In this document: positions 33,598-45,085 of the stretch, piece by piece
How positions within the stretch are numbered: position 1 is the stretch's first letter
How the letters are laid out: every line of letters starts with the position of its first letter
Assembly (NCBI GenBank): GCA_032871835.1
Contig: CM065297.1
Span: 21,643,098-21,707,097 of the forward strand
Reading direction: 5' to 3'
DNA length: 64,000 bases
DNA from: Dipteronia dyeriana
Lineage: Eukaryota > Streptophyta > Magnoliopsida > Sapindales > Sapindaceae
Position numbers and translations under genes: made by a program
Notes under the pieces: model-generated
Seen by the model: only the letters and a program-made list of their open reading frames with translations
What the model was told of the DNA's origin: nothing
Databases searched by the model: none

Positions 33598-34545
33598 CTC
33601 TTTGTGAAGGCCGATTTGGTATCTAGGTGTTACAGTGAAAACTAAAGCTTTCCAGCTGGCTGCCAGTGATGACCAACTTTGAGAGGTGGGGGATTCCGGT
33701 AGGCATCTAGCGCCGCCCAGTGTGAGAGCAAAAACCTGAAACGGTATGCCATGCGTTGTGGGGTTGCTCGAGACTGAAGTTGGTTCAAAATTCTTGTAAT
33801 ATACTAAGGAGTCTGCGGTGTGAGGACAATATCCTTTTCCAAGATTTCTTCTTTTCTTACATTAATAATTTTAAAAAAAGAGGAGTTAGGTCTGCTTGGT
33901 GTTTTGTGTTGGAGAATATGGTATCTACGAAACAAGGTTGTTCATCATTTGAAGAGTACTGGCCTAGAGAATGTCTTAGAGTGGTGTTGCGATTATTTGG
34001 TAGAATATCAACATGTCAAAAATATGGCCAATGATACGGTTGTGGGAGCTGGTGTGAATGGCTGAATATTGGTAAGGTGGAATCAGCCAGGTGTTGGCCT
34101 GTATAAGCTTAATACAGACGCTGCTTTGCAAACGAGGAATTGTAACGTGGGTATTGAGGATGTGATTAGAAATTATTAGGGACTGGTTATGGCAGCAACC
34201 ACTCAGCGAATTGAGGCAAATCATAACCCAGGGGTTACAGAAGCGGTGGCTATGTTACGAGGCATTATTTTTGCAGTAAAGACAGGTTTAGTGCCAACTA
34301 TTATCGTGTCAAATTGTCTTTGTTTGGTGAGAAGGGTTGTGGCTGGGGTATCAACGGATGTGGATATTTGTCTTGTTGTGAACGATATTTTGTGTTATCT
34401 ACGTAGTAGAGCGGTCAGTTTAGTCTTACATGTTCTAAGAAAGGTAAATAAGTTTGCCCATTTCCTAGTAAAGATGGCTTTTGTAAGGATCTCTATTTTA
34501 TGATTGACTTATTTCATGACAAACCACATTGGGTATATTTTTGTA
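33598..34545 (+). pseudogene. LINE RNase H domain remnant
   Basis: Frames at 33756-34065 and 34080-34503 read as the C-terminal part of a plant LINE polyprotein. A zf-RVT-like end (HALWGCSRLK, LLGVLCWRIWYLRNKVVHH) is followed by an RNase H (RVT_3) domain: GVGLYKLNTDAALQTRNCNVG, IEDVIRNY, AVAMLRGIIFAVKTGL, and HVLRKVNKFAHFLVKMA. The nucleus of catalytic residues is partly changed (AE replaced by TE in GVTEAVAML). Stops at 34063 and 34177 break it. It is different from the LINE at 1-1777. The copia element sits on its left edge and a solo LTR on its right. Confidence 0.75.
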
Positions 34546-36350
34546 ACGGGTAACATAGATTCTCTAAGTGAAGATTCTCGAAAACAAGCTTCTGGACATC
34601 TCATGAGCTTTAAGAGGTAGTTTACATGACTTTAACTCTTGAAGAGATTTGGTGCACACACACACTTACATATATTTGTATCGACATACATTTGACATAC
34701 ATTTGCATCTTATTGCGTATGTGTGCATTATTTTCACAATCACACTTGCACTTCATTGTTAGATCTAAGTGTGGTTTTGTGGTGTAATTCGTTTCCGATT
34801 ATGTGATCAGAAGGGTCCGTACTTGCACGATGGTGTGCTTGTCTTAGCGCGATGTGCGGCCACTAGAGAGGTTCATTTCCTCTCTTGGATTGGTCTTAGG
34901 TCACATGGTCTTATATTGTGTTTGGACAATCTTGTTGTTGTCCAAATCCGATCTTTGGTCACTCAAATGACCTAACTCTTTCTACAGACATCAAAATCTT
35001 GTTATGTGAAAAGGATTAGAAAGTAGACATCCAAAGTTTTCCAACAGTAGCAATTTGGCGGGTACCAACCGTCGTTTTTTGAACAATCAAATTTCGACCG
35101 ATTTTGAACAACCGAATCCTTCTGGTGGATTCAGCGGTTGAGCATTTGGTGGGCACCGACTGTCGAATTGCTCGTTTTTTAGGAAAACTTGTAATTTCAC
35201 CCAGCTCTTGTTTCTGCCCTATAAATTCATCTTCTTCTCTCTTTGAACCCTAAAAAAGACACATTTAATATACCTTAGAGAGATTAAGTGTTTCTTAGAG
35301 AGAGAAAGCTTCAAGCTTCATTCCTTGACACTCTAAACTCAAAACCCATGACATCTTTCATGCATCAATCTTTCGTGGATCTTCATCATTCTTGACTTGG
35401 TAAGTAAGAACAAACTATCATCTTTATTCATTATTCTTAAAGTCTAAGAATTCGTTTTTAATGCATATAATTTGTAGAATTCTTTTATTGAATGCATATA
35501 TTGATGAAAGATAACATGATTGGGTTTTATTTGTGATAGCTTATTTGATTAAGTTGATTTTCCCTAAATAGTTAACCCTTGAACATTCTTGTGAAATTGG
35601 TCAGTGATTAGGCCGACAGATTAATGTTTATTTACCTAGTCAAACACTATTGAATGTTCATGTGGATTTGATTGACAATTAGATTGTTAAAATTATCTAC
35701 AAATCGAATTGAGACCTCATGTTTGTGCATCTATACTTTATTGATAATTAGGTTGTTAGATTTGTATCTTAACATCAAAATAAGCATATAGTGTATAGTC
35801 TGACACTCTTTGCATTTGAGCATCATTTATATGTTCACACCTAGACTTCAATTCTCTTCAAAGAGTCACAGTCTTATGGATTTTAGGTGAAGATACACAA
35901 ACAAGTGAAGTCTTGCAACCAATGGTTAGCTGGCAAGAATTTGTCAAGTGCCACTGTAAAAGGCATGCGGGTAGATTAGGAGGTGCTCACACCAAAAGTA
36001 TTGGATCGGGGGATATCACTAGAGATTGAACTAAAAGTGGCTAGTGGTAGTGTCCATAGCATGAGGTTATTGAGAGTGAGAGTCTGTGTATCACTTAAAG
36101 GTGTAATCTTCTTTTCATATAATGAATTTCCTTGGCTCAAGTGGCTAGCATATCTAGTCCCGTGGTTTTTCCCAGTTAGAGGGTTTCTACATAAAAATCA
36201 AGTGTCTTTTAACTTCCACACTTTACTTGATTTTTGTTGTTGTTTTATTTGGGTTTTTGTATGTTAATCTTGACTAATCAAAAAGTTGATAATTAATCGA
36301 TTCACAACTCATTCACCCCTCTAGGTTATTTAGACACACCCTAGTTTATT
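34546..36350 (+). mobile_element. Solo-LTR-like insertion (copia-type LTR end) within LINE remnant
   Basis: Shows LTR anatomy on plus: two copies of an enhancer-like ttggygggyacc motif (35052 and 35138), a TATA-like ctataaat (35219-35226) followed by a CT-rich leader and gaaccctaaaa, and an end with gtggtttttcccagttagagggtttctac (36159-36190), then tcattcacccctctaggtta (36308-36328). That last phrase also ends the LARD LTR at 15240-15260 on the other strand. No internal coding region follows, so it is a solo LTR or LTR fragment. Ends are approximate and no target duplication was identified. A 94-codon ORF at 35983-36267 lies in it and has no recognised domain. Confidence 0.5.
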
Positions 36351-36460
36351 TTCAGCTTTGGCGGTTGCTGAAGGTCTATATTGGTTAGCGGATTTTCCTT
36401 TATCTGTGGAGATGATTGTTCTGGAGGATGTTCCAGATTAGCTTCTTGGTGTTAAACTAA
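36351..36460 (+). pseudogene. Possible LINE C-terminal tail
   Basis: Reads LAVAEGLYWLADFPLS...LEDVPD, reminiscent of the hydrophobic tail after RNase H in plant LINEs. If correct it is the continuation of the remnant at 33598-34545 after the solo LTR. The reading is short, so this is weakly supported. Confidence 0.3.
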
Positions 36461-36500
36461 GTAAATCTATACTATATTAAATTGGGATAAGATTATAAGA

Positions 36501-36666
36501 GTAATGCTAACTTTGTTCAAATCTGATGTCCAAATGATGTGACAACATTCTAATCCATTCATTTAAATCATACAAATCTAATACAATTTAAATGAATGGA
36601 TTATAATATTGTCACATCATTTAGGCACCATATTTGGATACCAAATTTGGACAAAGTAGCATTATT
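36501..36666. mobile_element. Hairpin MITE, about 166 bp
   Basis: The left half (gtaatgctaactttgttcaaat...atccattcatttaaat) and the right half are inverted copies almost over their full length, with a loop of about 20 bp (catacaaatctaatacaa). Termini read gtaatgct / agcattat. It has no coding capacity and lies between a LINE tail and a larger TIR element. Target duplication is not clear, so superfamily is open. Confidence 0.75.
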
Positions 36667-37308
36667 TAAATTGAAAATATGTTATCTTTGGAATGATAGT
36701 GTTAGAAGAAAATACTTTAAATGCAATTTGATCTGGGATTAAGTGAAAAGTTAGGGGTCCGTTCTTCAAATGTTTTTCAGTCCGTTTTCGTTTTTATTTT
36801 TCATAAATGATTTCGAAAACGCGTTCGTTAACCGTTTTTCATTTTATTTTCGAAAAACGAAAAAAAAAAATGAAAAACAAAACCAGTATTAAAAATGAAA
36901 GATTTGAAAAACACAAAATACTCGTTTTTCGTTTTTTGTTTTTTCGTTTTTGTTTTTCATTTTGTTTTTCACTTTTTTATATATATAAAAAATCATTTTG
37001 TTTTTCATTTTGTTTCATTTAGTTCTATTATGTGTTTCATATGGCTAGGATAAGACCGGACAAGATTTTTAAATGACCAAAGTGCCCATATATATATATA
37101 TATATAATCCAAAATAATTTATTTCCAACTAGAACTGAAAGCATTCATGCAATAATATATATATATATATATATAAAAATTATATTATAATATTATATAT
37201 ATATATATATTATAATATAATTTATATTATTATAGAATATTATTATATATTGTATATAATAATATATGTATATAATAATTATATTATATATTATAGTAAT
37301 TATATTAC

Positions 37309-37976
37309 CCCTTCGGGTTTTGGGTCCTGTGTGTCTTTTTTCTGTATGGTTTGTTTGCTTTGCAGTTGCAATGCTCATCGGAGCTGCATTTGAGATGGTA
37401 ATTCGGAGGGAATTTACAGTGTATGTTGTACTTCTTCCCTTCCTTAATCATTTTTTAGAAGACCCGTTGAGGTGCTTCAGTGGTTTCTGATTCTGATGAT
37501 GTATCCATGGTCTGTGTGGATGGTTGTGGATCGGCTCTTGTGGCTAGGTAAATTTGTGTGGGATCACCTGGGTCTGAATAGTTTGAAGAATCTGGTGTCT
37601 GATCAGAGTGATAAGTTTCCCATGATGAGGTGGAGGAAGGTTCTGTTGTTTCTGTCTCTGTTGATGAGGTACTTGAAGAGTAATGTTGGCGGGAAGATGT
37701 GTAGAAGGCTTGTTTTTGGTGGTGTGGTGGTGAGCATTTGTGGGAAGAATGTGTCTTCTTTTTCTGTGAGGTCTTCCTGTCTTTACTTGTTGATGGTTTT
37801 TCGGTGGGTAAAGGTGGGTATTTCCGGAAGAGGTCTCCGGTTGATTTAAAAAACTGAGAATGGTCAGGAGGTCTTAGAGGGGGTGGCGGTGACTGGGTTG
37901 GAAATATCAAGGACGGGGAGTAAGAATGAGGGCTTGGAAGGTAGGGTGTGCTGATAAAGAAAATTCTGGTCCACAA
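37309..37976 (-). pseudogene. Endogenous pararetrovirus (Caulimoviridae) fragment, minus orientation
   Basis: A 173-codon minus-strand frame (37976 down to 37455) is Ser/Thr/Pro-rich with a basic segment (PTEKPSTSKDRKTSQKKK) and an acidic/Ser end (TMDTSSESETTEAP). In the same frame after a stop at 37455-37457 comes a Cys/His-rich stretch (HCKFPP, KCSSDEHCNC) to about 37310. The composition fits the low-complexity linker beside the zinc-knuckle/protease part of plant pararetrovirus polyproteins. The adjacent protease fragment gives the family call; this piece alone would be ambiguous. It is incomplete and interrupted, flanked on the left by AT microsatellite. Confidence 0.5.
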
Positions 37977-38279
37977 ATCAAAATCAAAATTCTACCTACA
38001 AAATATTCTAAACCGATCCCAGTCATTGTCTATTTTGACACAGGAGCCCACTCCTCTATGATGAACCCCAGTGTCCTCCCAGCAGAAGCTTGGAAAGAAG
38101 AAAACAACCAGTTCCTAGCAGCAGACGGACAACTTTTCAACACCCACCTAATCTCCAAGCATAAGATTGGGTTACAATTTTTCCCGTCTTTCACTCTTTG
38201 GACACACGTCATTGGCACACCTCTCCCAGATAAAGATATCCTCATTGGGTGGGATATTTACAGCCAATCCAAATCTATT
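37926..38279 (+). pseudogene. Endogenous pararetrovirus aspartic protease fragment
   Basis: A plus-strand frame has the retropepsin site VIVYFDTGAHSSMMNP (about 38022-38069), then FLAADGQLF, a WTHVIGTPLPDKDILIGWDI block and SKHKIGLQFF in between. Caulimovirid polyproteins share the DTGA site plus an (I/L)(L/I)G(x)D block about 80 residues later. The frame runs straight into AT repeat at 38280, so it is truncated before the reverse transcriptase. It faces the minus-strand fragment head to head with 51 bases of frame overlap at 37926-37976. Related host-genome copies are known from many plants. Only a fragment is present, and no replication module is seen. Confidence 0.65.
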
Positions 38280-38670
38280 ATAATAATATATATATATATA
38301 GTTATATTTTTATTATATAATATATATATATATATATATATATTGTAATTATTTATTTAAAATTTAAGAGTTTAGTTTTGATTAATTCATTTTTTGATAT
38401 GTTTTTTTGAATTAATTTTTGATGTGTTACTTTTGTTTAATTTAAAAATTACAATACAAAAATTATATTGGTTAATTATGTGATCAATTTTTTATAGTTT
38501 TCAGTTAACCTACCGGACGCGTTTTTTCCGTTCTCATTTTCAAAATACAACTTTCAATATATGCTACCAGACATGTTTTTGGAATTCGAAACTGAAACAA
38601 AAAACACTGTTTTTATTTTCATTTTTATTTTCGAAAAACAGCAACTGAAAAACGCTTACAGAACGGGCAC

Positions 38671-39354
38671 TAAGATTCCTTATTTTTTATTATAAGTTAT
38701 TTTTTTTAGTATTTTTAAGATGTTTAAACACTTGAGAAGAAGGAAAAAAAAAACTCAATAAGTTCAATTCAAACCCATAAGATTTAAGTTGAAAAAACAA
38801 ATAAATCCTAATTGTCTACCGGTCCACATGGCACAGGCCTAAATTGTAAAAACCCTCACGGCCCAGACTACAGACATCGTGTTGACTGTTGATGAAGAGA
38901 TATAACCTGTCCGTTTTGAAGCACAATGATACAGAGACTGAGAGAAGAAGACGTAGAAATCATCTCCACTTTAGAAATCTTTTCAGCACTGGGTCGATCA
39001 CAGAATGGCAAACAAGGAGAGAGAGGATTAAATAGCGGAGATATATAGGACATTTAACAATCAGTATCTTTGTAAAATAATAATAATGCTCCTACAACAT
39101 TGCCGAAAGCTTGCAGTCTGCAATTGTGTCTAATTTCTAATATTCAGGCAGCAAGTTTTGAACTTTATGTCATTTCATCTAACTGTTACAAACTACAATA
39201 TCAATGTAAATATGATTAGCTCTTCAATTCAGTTTGTCACGTCAGCCTCCGATTCTCCAAATACACCTGAAGATGAAACAAATTTAATTAATTTCACTGT
39301 GTTTCATTTTAATCTAACTAGTAATAATGCACATATCAAAATACCTTGTACAAA
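38671..39354. other. Intergenic region and AHL 3' flank
   Basis: Between the TIR element and the AHL stop codon. The minus-strand AHL 3' untranslated region must lie in its right part. An AT-rich stretch at 39060-39090 is a plausible end region, but I cannot fix the polyadenylation site. A 61-codon ORF at 38868-39053 has no recognisable content. Confidence 0.5.
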
Positions 39355-42300
39355 CTATTCACTTGCCAAAGACACGTTAATATCCGGAGATGGCCCGTGA
39401 TTTGATGTGGTTCCAGTGCCATTCTGACCAGCAGTACTATGCGAAGAAGTGACGTTTGCCACTTGTTTATCATTCACCGCGTTGTTTGGTTTGCCATGGC
39501 TTTGTCCCAGTAATGGAGTTATTGGGGTTATACAGGTTTCATCAGGTCGTGCTTGCGAGATTGGTCTTGCTGCTGTGACTGTATCTGGAGCACCGGGCGA
39601 CACAGAAGGCATCATATGCTCACGATAGTGCTTTTTCTTAAGCACCTTGTAATCATTCGGCATGAAACTTCCAACCACAATCTAACAAATGAAGCAGTAT
39701 ATATGAATGATTAACTGGTTAACTGTGAGCGGTCATTTCTTATGAATAACAAGCAACAAAACAGTGTAGCTCCATGTTTCATCGTAAAAACTAGCGTAAC
39801 AAGTGTCATTGTGTCATTGTGTCATTGAAGTACTTCGAACTATGCACATTTCAGTTCTTGTTAAGCCACAGATCTGATATGTAGTTCGTTCAGAGAGGTC
39901 TCTCAAGAGTGTCTTTATTGAGGGAAATTCAGATTACATGTAGAATGCAAAGAATTCTATAAAATCAATGGCAACTTGGCAAGTGCAATCACATAGCATC
40001 ATGAACCATGTGATGTGAACACCGTATATGTAGACTAATGAACTATGAGACATTTTAATAACCAGTGAAGTAGTAAGTGATTCATTTTATTATATCCTGA
40101 GACAGGCTCCATTCCTCCATAAGATGTATATTTATAGGGTGTGATTACATAGGTTGTTTTGTCCTGTACATAGGATTTTTAACTTGCTCTATATTCACAA
40201 TCGTATTTGAATGAAATGCTTATTAATCAATATGGTGCTACAAAGAAAATGATTCAAGCAAAAAAGCCAATAATGTCTTACCTGGATAGGACTAGCGGCA
40301 AGTAATAAACCAGCAACACCACCACCTATGACGCGTCCATCAGGTCCAGCTAACGAAACACTCATTCCCCCAGTCCTACTTCTTATTCCACCAGTATCCG
40401 TTATCGTAAATGAGCCAGATAATGATAGTATCTCAAAGCGACCCTGTACAGCATATTTGTATTAAATGTTGAAAGGTTGTGTACGTATAAATCTCACTAG
40501 AGCTTTATTAATCAATAATAGTAAAATAAACATCAAAACAAACATCACCAAGTAGCACAAACATAAACTATATTGCATTTAATCACAAAATGAACAATTG
40601 ATGAAACACAAAATAACCTATCCGGAAACTTTTTGAAGTTAGTCTCGTAATTGGCTGTGGCCGGAAGGGCATGTTATCAATTCCAGACAACCAAATGAGA
40701 AGCTACGTGATATACTTTCACTTCTATTCTATTTTATGGCCTGCTTCCCTTAAAACTAGCCAAATTTGTGAAGGGTCTTGGACATTTACGGTAAAAATGG
40801 CCTCGAGTTGAAATAGCAAATCAAGGGTGTATGCTTTCCCAACATCATGTAGACTAAAATTCAGGTTCTAAATGAGGAAACCAGACAAAAACAAGAGTTT
40901 TGTGTACTGCAATCAAGTCCAACTGATGATAGTATCCATAAAGGGGCAACAAAGTACAAAAGAAGCCACAATTGAAAGGAAATATCTCCAACATCAAATG
41001 AATTGCATTCGATTGGTATAAAAATAAACAATCAACACATGCATGAATTATCATTATTAATGATCTCCAGTCCATTACATGCCTTACAATTTCTATCTAG
41101 TTTTGAGGATTCAGAATGGGGAATTGGAATGTGCTAACGCATAAGATAGAGATTAAGTTATGAAAATATACAAAAACAGATCAACTTCATACACTGCAAT
41201 TATTCAGTCAAACAGAAAGAGATAAAAGTGAGAGACTTAAATAATCCTCCAATAGAAGAACCAGAATAAAGAAACGCATTGAGAAATTCAAACAGATTAT
41301 TAATTTTAACTGCATTTACCACAAACATGGCAGGATCACATTTAAATTAAAGGTCCCAAAGAAAAAATTAAAAAGTTTAGTGCAATCCATGCTAGCATAA
41401 GTTTGGGATCATGCCTCATATGTAAGGATACCACCAGAGGATCCGGGTTGACGAATAGTAACATTGGAAACAGCTCCATTGGCAGAGAGAACGCAAATTC
41501 CTCTAGGACCCTTGTGCGAAAATGAAAAAATCTTCCCTGCAACATCCTGCGAGTGATAAAGCAGGATATATATCCATAATGCAATTTGAATAAGATTAAT
41601 GTCCCATGCAAAAAATTCTTAACTAGTCATGACCACTGATAAAATGTGTACATTACCTCCCCAGTATGAACGGTGACAACATGTGGAGTGAAGTCCCCTC
41701 CGGCTGTGTTTGCAAACAACTCACCTTCATAGATCAAAGTTCAGATGTAAAATTATATCAAATTCAAACAATCTAAAGCAAACAGAGCACATTGAAAAAG
41801 CTACATGAGGCAAGTATATGCGATTTTTGTTGTTTGTACAAAAAACTATTACAAATGGAACAGTAACTAGTTAATTTTTATTTCAGTGAGCTCGCATTTA
41901 CACCGAGGGAAGAAGAAAAATTTCAAGGAAGTAAAAAAAAAAGTTCTATGCGAAGTTGAAATTAAGATCTCAGGCCCACCATAATTCAACCAAAATCTTT
42001 AATTCTCCAATCGAGATTTATCAACTAACCTCCAATTGTGTTTGGTGAGACAATAAATAAATAAATAACAACTCAGATTTATTCTTTGTCTCTCTTCCTA
42101 TTTTCTCTCCGAACAAAAATATTTAACTAACAACAAATTATATCTATTACATTTTCTTAGAAGCCAAACAAAAAAAAAGGTTTTGTAGAAACAGACCTAA
42201 AGAAGCAAGAAGCTGCCAGTTACCAGAACCAGGAGGCCTACCACGACCCCTTTTAGAAGAAGAAGAGAAATCAGTAGAAGGAGTCAAAGAAAAACCAGGA

Positions 42301-42626
42301 GGAGACGATGCCACAGCTGGGTTTATGTTATTGTTATTATTATTATATGACGCCAATCTCAAGTTTCCATCTGAGTCGTATTTTCTAGGCCTCCCTCTCT
42401 TTTTTTTCCCAAGCAACAAATCCACACTCCCGCTGTTCCCTTGCGGCGTCGCCACCGCTGCCGCCGTCGAGCTGAGGTCGAGGTTCCTCTCCATGCTCAC
42501 CACCACCACCGGCGGATGTGGTGGTGGTGGTGGAAGAACCACGTTGCTACTCACTGGTGGCGGTGAGTCTGTGTAAGAACCACCACCACCTGTTGATCCA
42601 GACACTGTGCTCTCTTTTTCCTCCAT
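39355..42626 (-). CDS. AHL: AT-hook motif nuclear-localized (AHL) protein, five exons
   Basis: A host gene encoding a nuclear DNA-binding protein that contacts AT-rich minor grooves and, through its PPC domain, forms trimers and recruits partners to repress or tune transcription (family knowledge). Exons on minus: 42626-42197, 41724-41657, 41546-41415, 40443-40282, 39681-39355; joined they give 1119 bp, 372 residues, no internal stop. N-terminus has Pro/Val-rich and Asn runs (NNNNNN). Two AT-hooks follow: KKKRGRPRKY (exon 1, about residues 78-87) and RGRGRPPGSGNWQLLASLGE at the exon 1/2 joint. The PPC domain spans FTPHVVTVHTGED, ICVLSANGAVSNVTIRQP, GGILTYEGRFEILSLSGSF and GGGVAGLLLAASPIQ. The C-terminus is Ser/Thr/Gly-rich. 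Introns have GT-AG ends except intron 3 (donor GC at 41414-41413). It has the two-hook layout of type II/III AHLs. Start chosen at the first ATG of exon 1. Confidence 0.93.
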
Positions 42627-42860
42627 TGATGATGTTAATTACTATGAAGAGAGAGAGTGTGTAAAGTTGTTTTTTTTAAGAACAGGCGACAGTAGTAGAA
42701 GGTGGTGTAGTGTTGTGTAGCTTTTTTTTTTATGCTGGGGGTGGTGTAACTAAGAGTTAAGAGGGGCTGGTGTAACTAAGAGTTAAGAGTGAGACATTTT
42801 ATGGAGTTCCCTCCATTAATGGAGAACAAATACACACTCTGCAAAACTTCTGTTTTTCTT
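42627..42860 (-). promoter_or_regulatory. AHL promoter / 5' untranslated region (inferred)
   Basis: Upstream of the AHL ATG on the minus strand there is a CT-rich leader (ctctctctcttcat opposite 42644-42657) and a TATA-like cataaaaaaaaaag opposite 42721-42734. Two direct copies of ggtgtaactaagagttaaga sit at 42743-42762 and 42769-42788, a 26-bp period. These are sequence impressions only; transcription start is unknown. Confidence 0.35.
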
Positions 42861-43990
42861 GTCTTGGACTCCACAGTCCACACTAAAATACAGTAATATT
42901 ACCTTCACTTTCCCATTTTTACCCTTTTACTACTTTTCCATATTTATTTATTTTTTTCTCTTTTCTGCCTCAACAACCTTTTTTTTTTCTCTCACAATCT
43001 TTCTAACTTTATTTCAAATTTCAATACCTTACTCTCTGGGTTTATTATTTATTTTCATTCATGATTATACTATAAAAAAAAATACATATTTTTATATGGA
43101 TTTTAAGAGAATAAAGAATGGGTTTAAATTTCAAACTTTTTTTATTAAAAAAGAATTTATAGTTTAAAAAAAAAACAGAGAAGAGGATCGAAACATGCCA
43201 CGAAAAAAAAATCTTTTGTTATAAACGGATTTTTCTAAATGTCTTTCTAGATATTTCTAAATGCCTCAATTATATGTAAATGTCTTTCTAAACATCTTCT
43301 ATGCCATGATTATATATAAATGCCTTATTGGATATTTCGTAATGGATAAGCAATTGATTTCGGAAAAAAAAAATACATAATTATTTCAAAATTCTATATA
43401 TGAATTAAATTCCTTTTATTTTAATCAAGTATGGTTGTAAATTTCAATAATGATAATACATGTGCCAAAATAAGATCGAAACATGTCATTGGAAAATTTT
43501 ACATGCTTAAACAAAGATCGTCAATCCTTAATTCCTTTTTGGATATTTATCAAAATTTGGGTTAATGTCTTTACGGATATACCCCAATGGCCCAATGTCT
43601 CGACTGTACATAAATGCCTTTAAGGATATTTTATAGTATACCTAGTGTTTAGTGAACTTGAAAAGCTAGATGGATAAGCACTTCACAAAGAAATATATGT
43701 GTAATTATTTTATATAGAATTAAATTCTTTATAAATTAATCAATTAAGGCCCTTTTTTATAAAAAAAAAAAATTTAATTAAAAATAAGGGAAAATTGCCC
43801 AGCTTTTTTTTTAATTTAATTGCCTACCATTTTTATTTTCAAAAATTCATGTACAAACACAAAAATCTTACACGTTTTACATGGGGTTTTATTAGCAGTT
43901 AATCCAGAAGTATCTATACCAAAACAAATTAAATGTATCTAAGTTATATAGTATTCTTATTTTCTGCTAGAAATCATATGTTTAGATTGG
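42861..43990. other. AT-rich intergenic region with diverged minisatellite
   Basis: No gene is supported (a T-rich 102-codon ORF at 42859-43167 is compositional). Near 43236-43345 and again 43560-43640 a motif taaatgyctttnnnagatattt recurs with roughly 40-50 bp spacing. A phrase ggataagca...ttaaattc occurs at both 43343 and 43673. Confidence 0.5.
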
Positions 43991-44395
43991 GGCGAAAAAA
44001 TTATTGGCACTATTTGAGGGGGGTGTTGTGCAAATATCATCACTTTACTAATGTATGTTTAAAATGCATCATTTAAGTCTTACAGACAAAAATACCCCGA
44101 AATATTAAAACAGTGAGGAAGTTGTCGTTTTCAAAGTCAGAGAGAAGCATCAGTCGAACCGACGGGAAACTAATCGACGGTGAAGTGACCGGAAGAGCTG
44201 CGATTGACAAAGGTAAGGTTGGTTATTTTTCCTCGTTTTTGTTTTTGTTGTTGTTAACTTGCATTACATGTTAGAATTGAGTTTTGTTGATAGGAATTGT
44301 AGACACCGGTTAAAATAGAGATGTGCGAATGGTTGTGGTTTAGGTTAGGGTTTGTAATTTGGTTGAATATCGGTTGAGGAAGATGAAATATGGAT

Positions 44396-45085
44396 TATCG
44401 AGACTTTTTTCAAGAGAATCGAGCTTATTTGTTGAGTCGAGCTTTTATTTTCGTGAAAATTAGGTTTTTGTAAGCCGAGATTTTTTAGAATTGGATCGAG
44501 CCTTTTTGAAAGGGATCAAACTTTTTTCAAAGGGATCGAACTTTTTAGAAAAGGGATCGAGCTTTTTCAATAGGGTCGGGATTTTTTTGAATTGGATCGA
44601 GCTTTTTTGAAAGTGATCAAGTTTTTTTGAAAAGGAATCGAGTTTTTTTTAAAGGAATCGAGCTTTTTTGAAAAGGAATCGAGCTTCTTTGAAAAGGAAT
44701 CGAGCTTCTTTGAAAAGGAATCGAGCTTCTTTAAAAAGAAATCGAGCTTTTTTGAACAAGAATCGAGCTTTTTGAATTGGATCGAGCCTTTTTGAAAATG
44801 ATCGAGCTTTTTAAAAAAGGATTCGAGCTTTTTTCATTAGGTTCGAGCTGTTTTTGAATTGGATCGAGCGTTTTTGAAAGGGGTCGAGTCTTTTTTAAAA
44901 GGGATCGAGCTTTTTTGAAAGGGATCGAGCTTTTTTGAAAGGGATCGAGCTTTTTTGAAAGGGATCGAGCTTTTTTGAAAAGGAATCGAGCTTTTTTTTA
45001 AAGGGATCAAGCTTTTTTAAAAAGGATTCGAGCTTTTTTCAATAGGATCGAGCTTTTTTTGAATTGGATCGAGCTTTTTTATTTG
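44396..45085 (+). repeat. Tandem array of GATCGAGCTTTTTTGAAA units, left
   Basis: Roughly 30 units of about 20 bp with core gatcgagctttttt; the most regular part is near 44905-44985 with an exact 20-bp period. It lies inside the predicted 5' untranslated intron (44213-45122) of the DUF1985-Ulp1 gene. Spacers vary between gaaaggg, gaaaagga and gaattg. It is not a CRISPR array: units are short, diverged and lack unique spacers. Confidence 0.85.

Larger units (their letters stand above)
36754..38670. mobile_element. TIR DNA element, non-autonomous, containing pararetrovirus DNA
   Basis: The ends are inverted: ggggtccgttcttcaaatg...tttttcagt at 36754-36781 and its counterpart ending actgaaaaacgc...gaacgggcac at 38643-38670, with about 21 of 28 terminal bases matching. 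The subterminal regions are full of gaaaaacaaaa/cgttttt repeats in both orientations. The outer bases are tta on the left and taa on the right. No transposase is present. The centre (37080-38345) is AT microsatellite split by viral-type sequence. Superfamily cannot be decided without a target duplication. Confidence 0.6.

Noticed and set aside
34769..34975. 68-codon ORF in the solo LTR
   Set aside because: No recognisable domain; lies in LTR promoter-side DNA.
37193..37378. Short minus ORF rich in Ile/Tyr
   Set aside because: AT microsatellite translation.
37455..38279. Intact or active pararetrovirus
   Set aside because: Only two short fragments in opposite orientation; no reverse transcriptase, movement or capsid module is complete.
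44396..45085. Regular short repeats resembling a CRISPR array
   Set aside because: Units of about 20 bp with T-tract variation and no unique spacers of constant length; plant transposon context.
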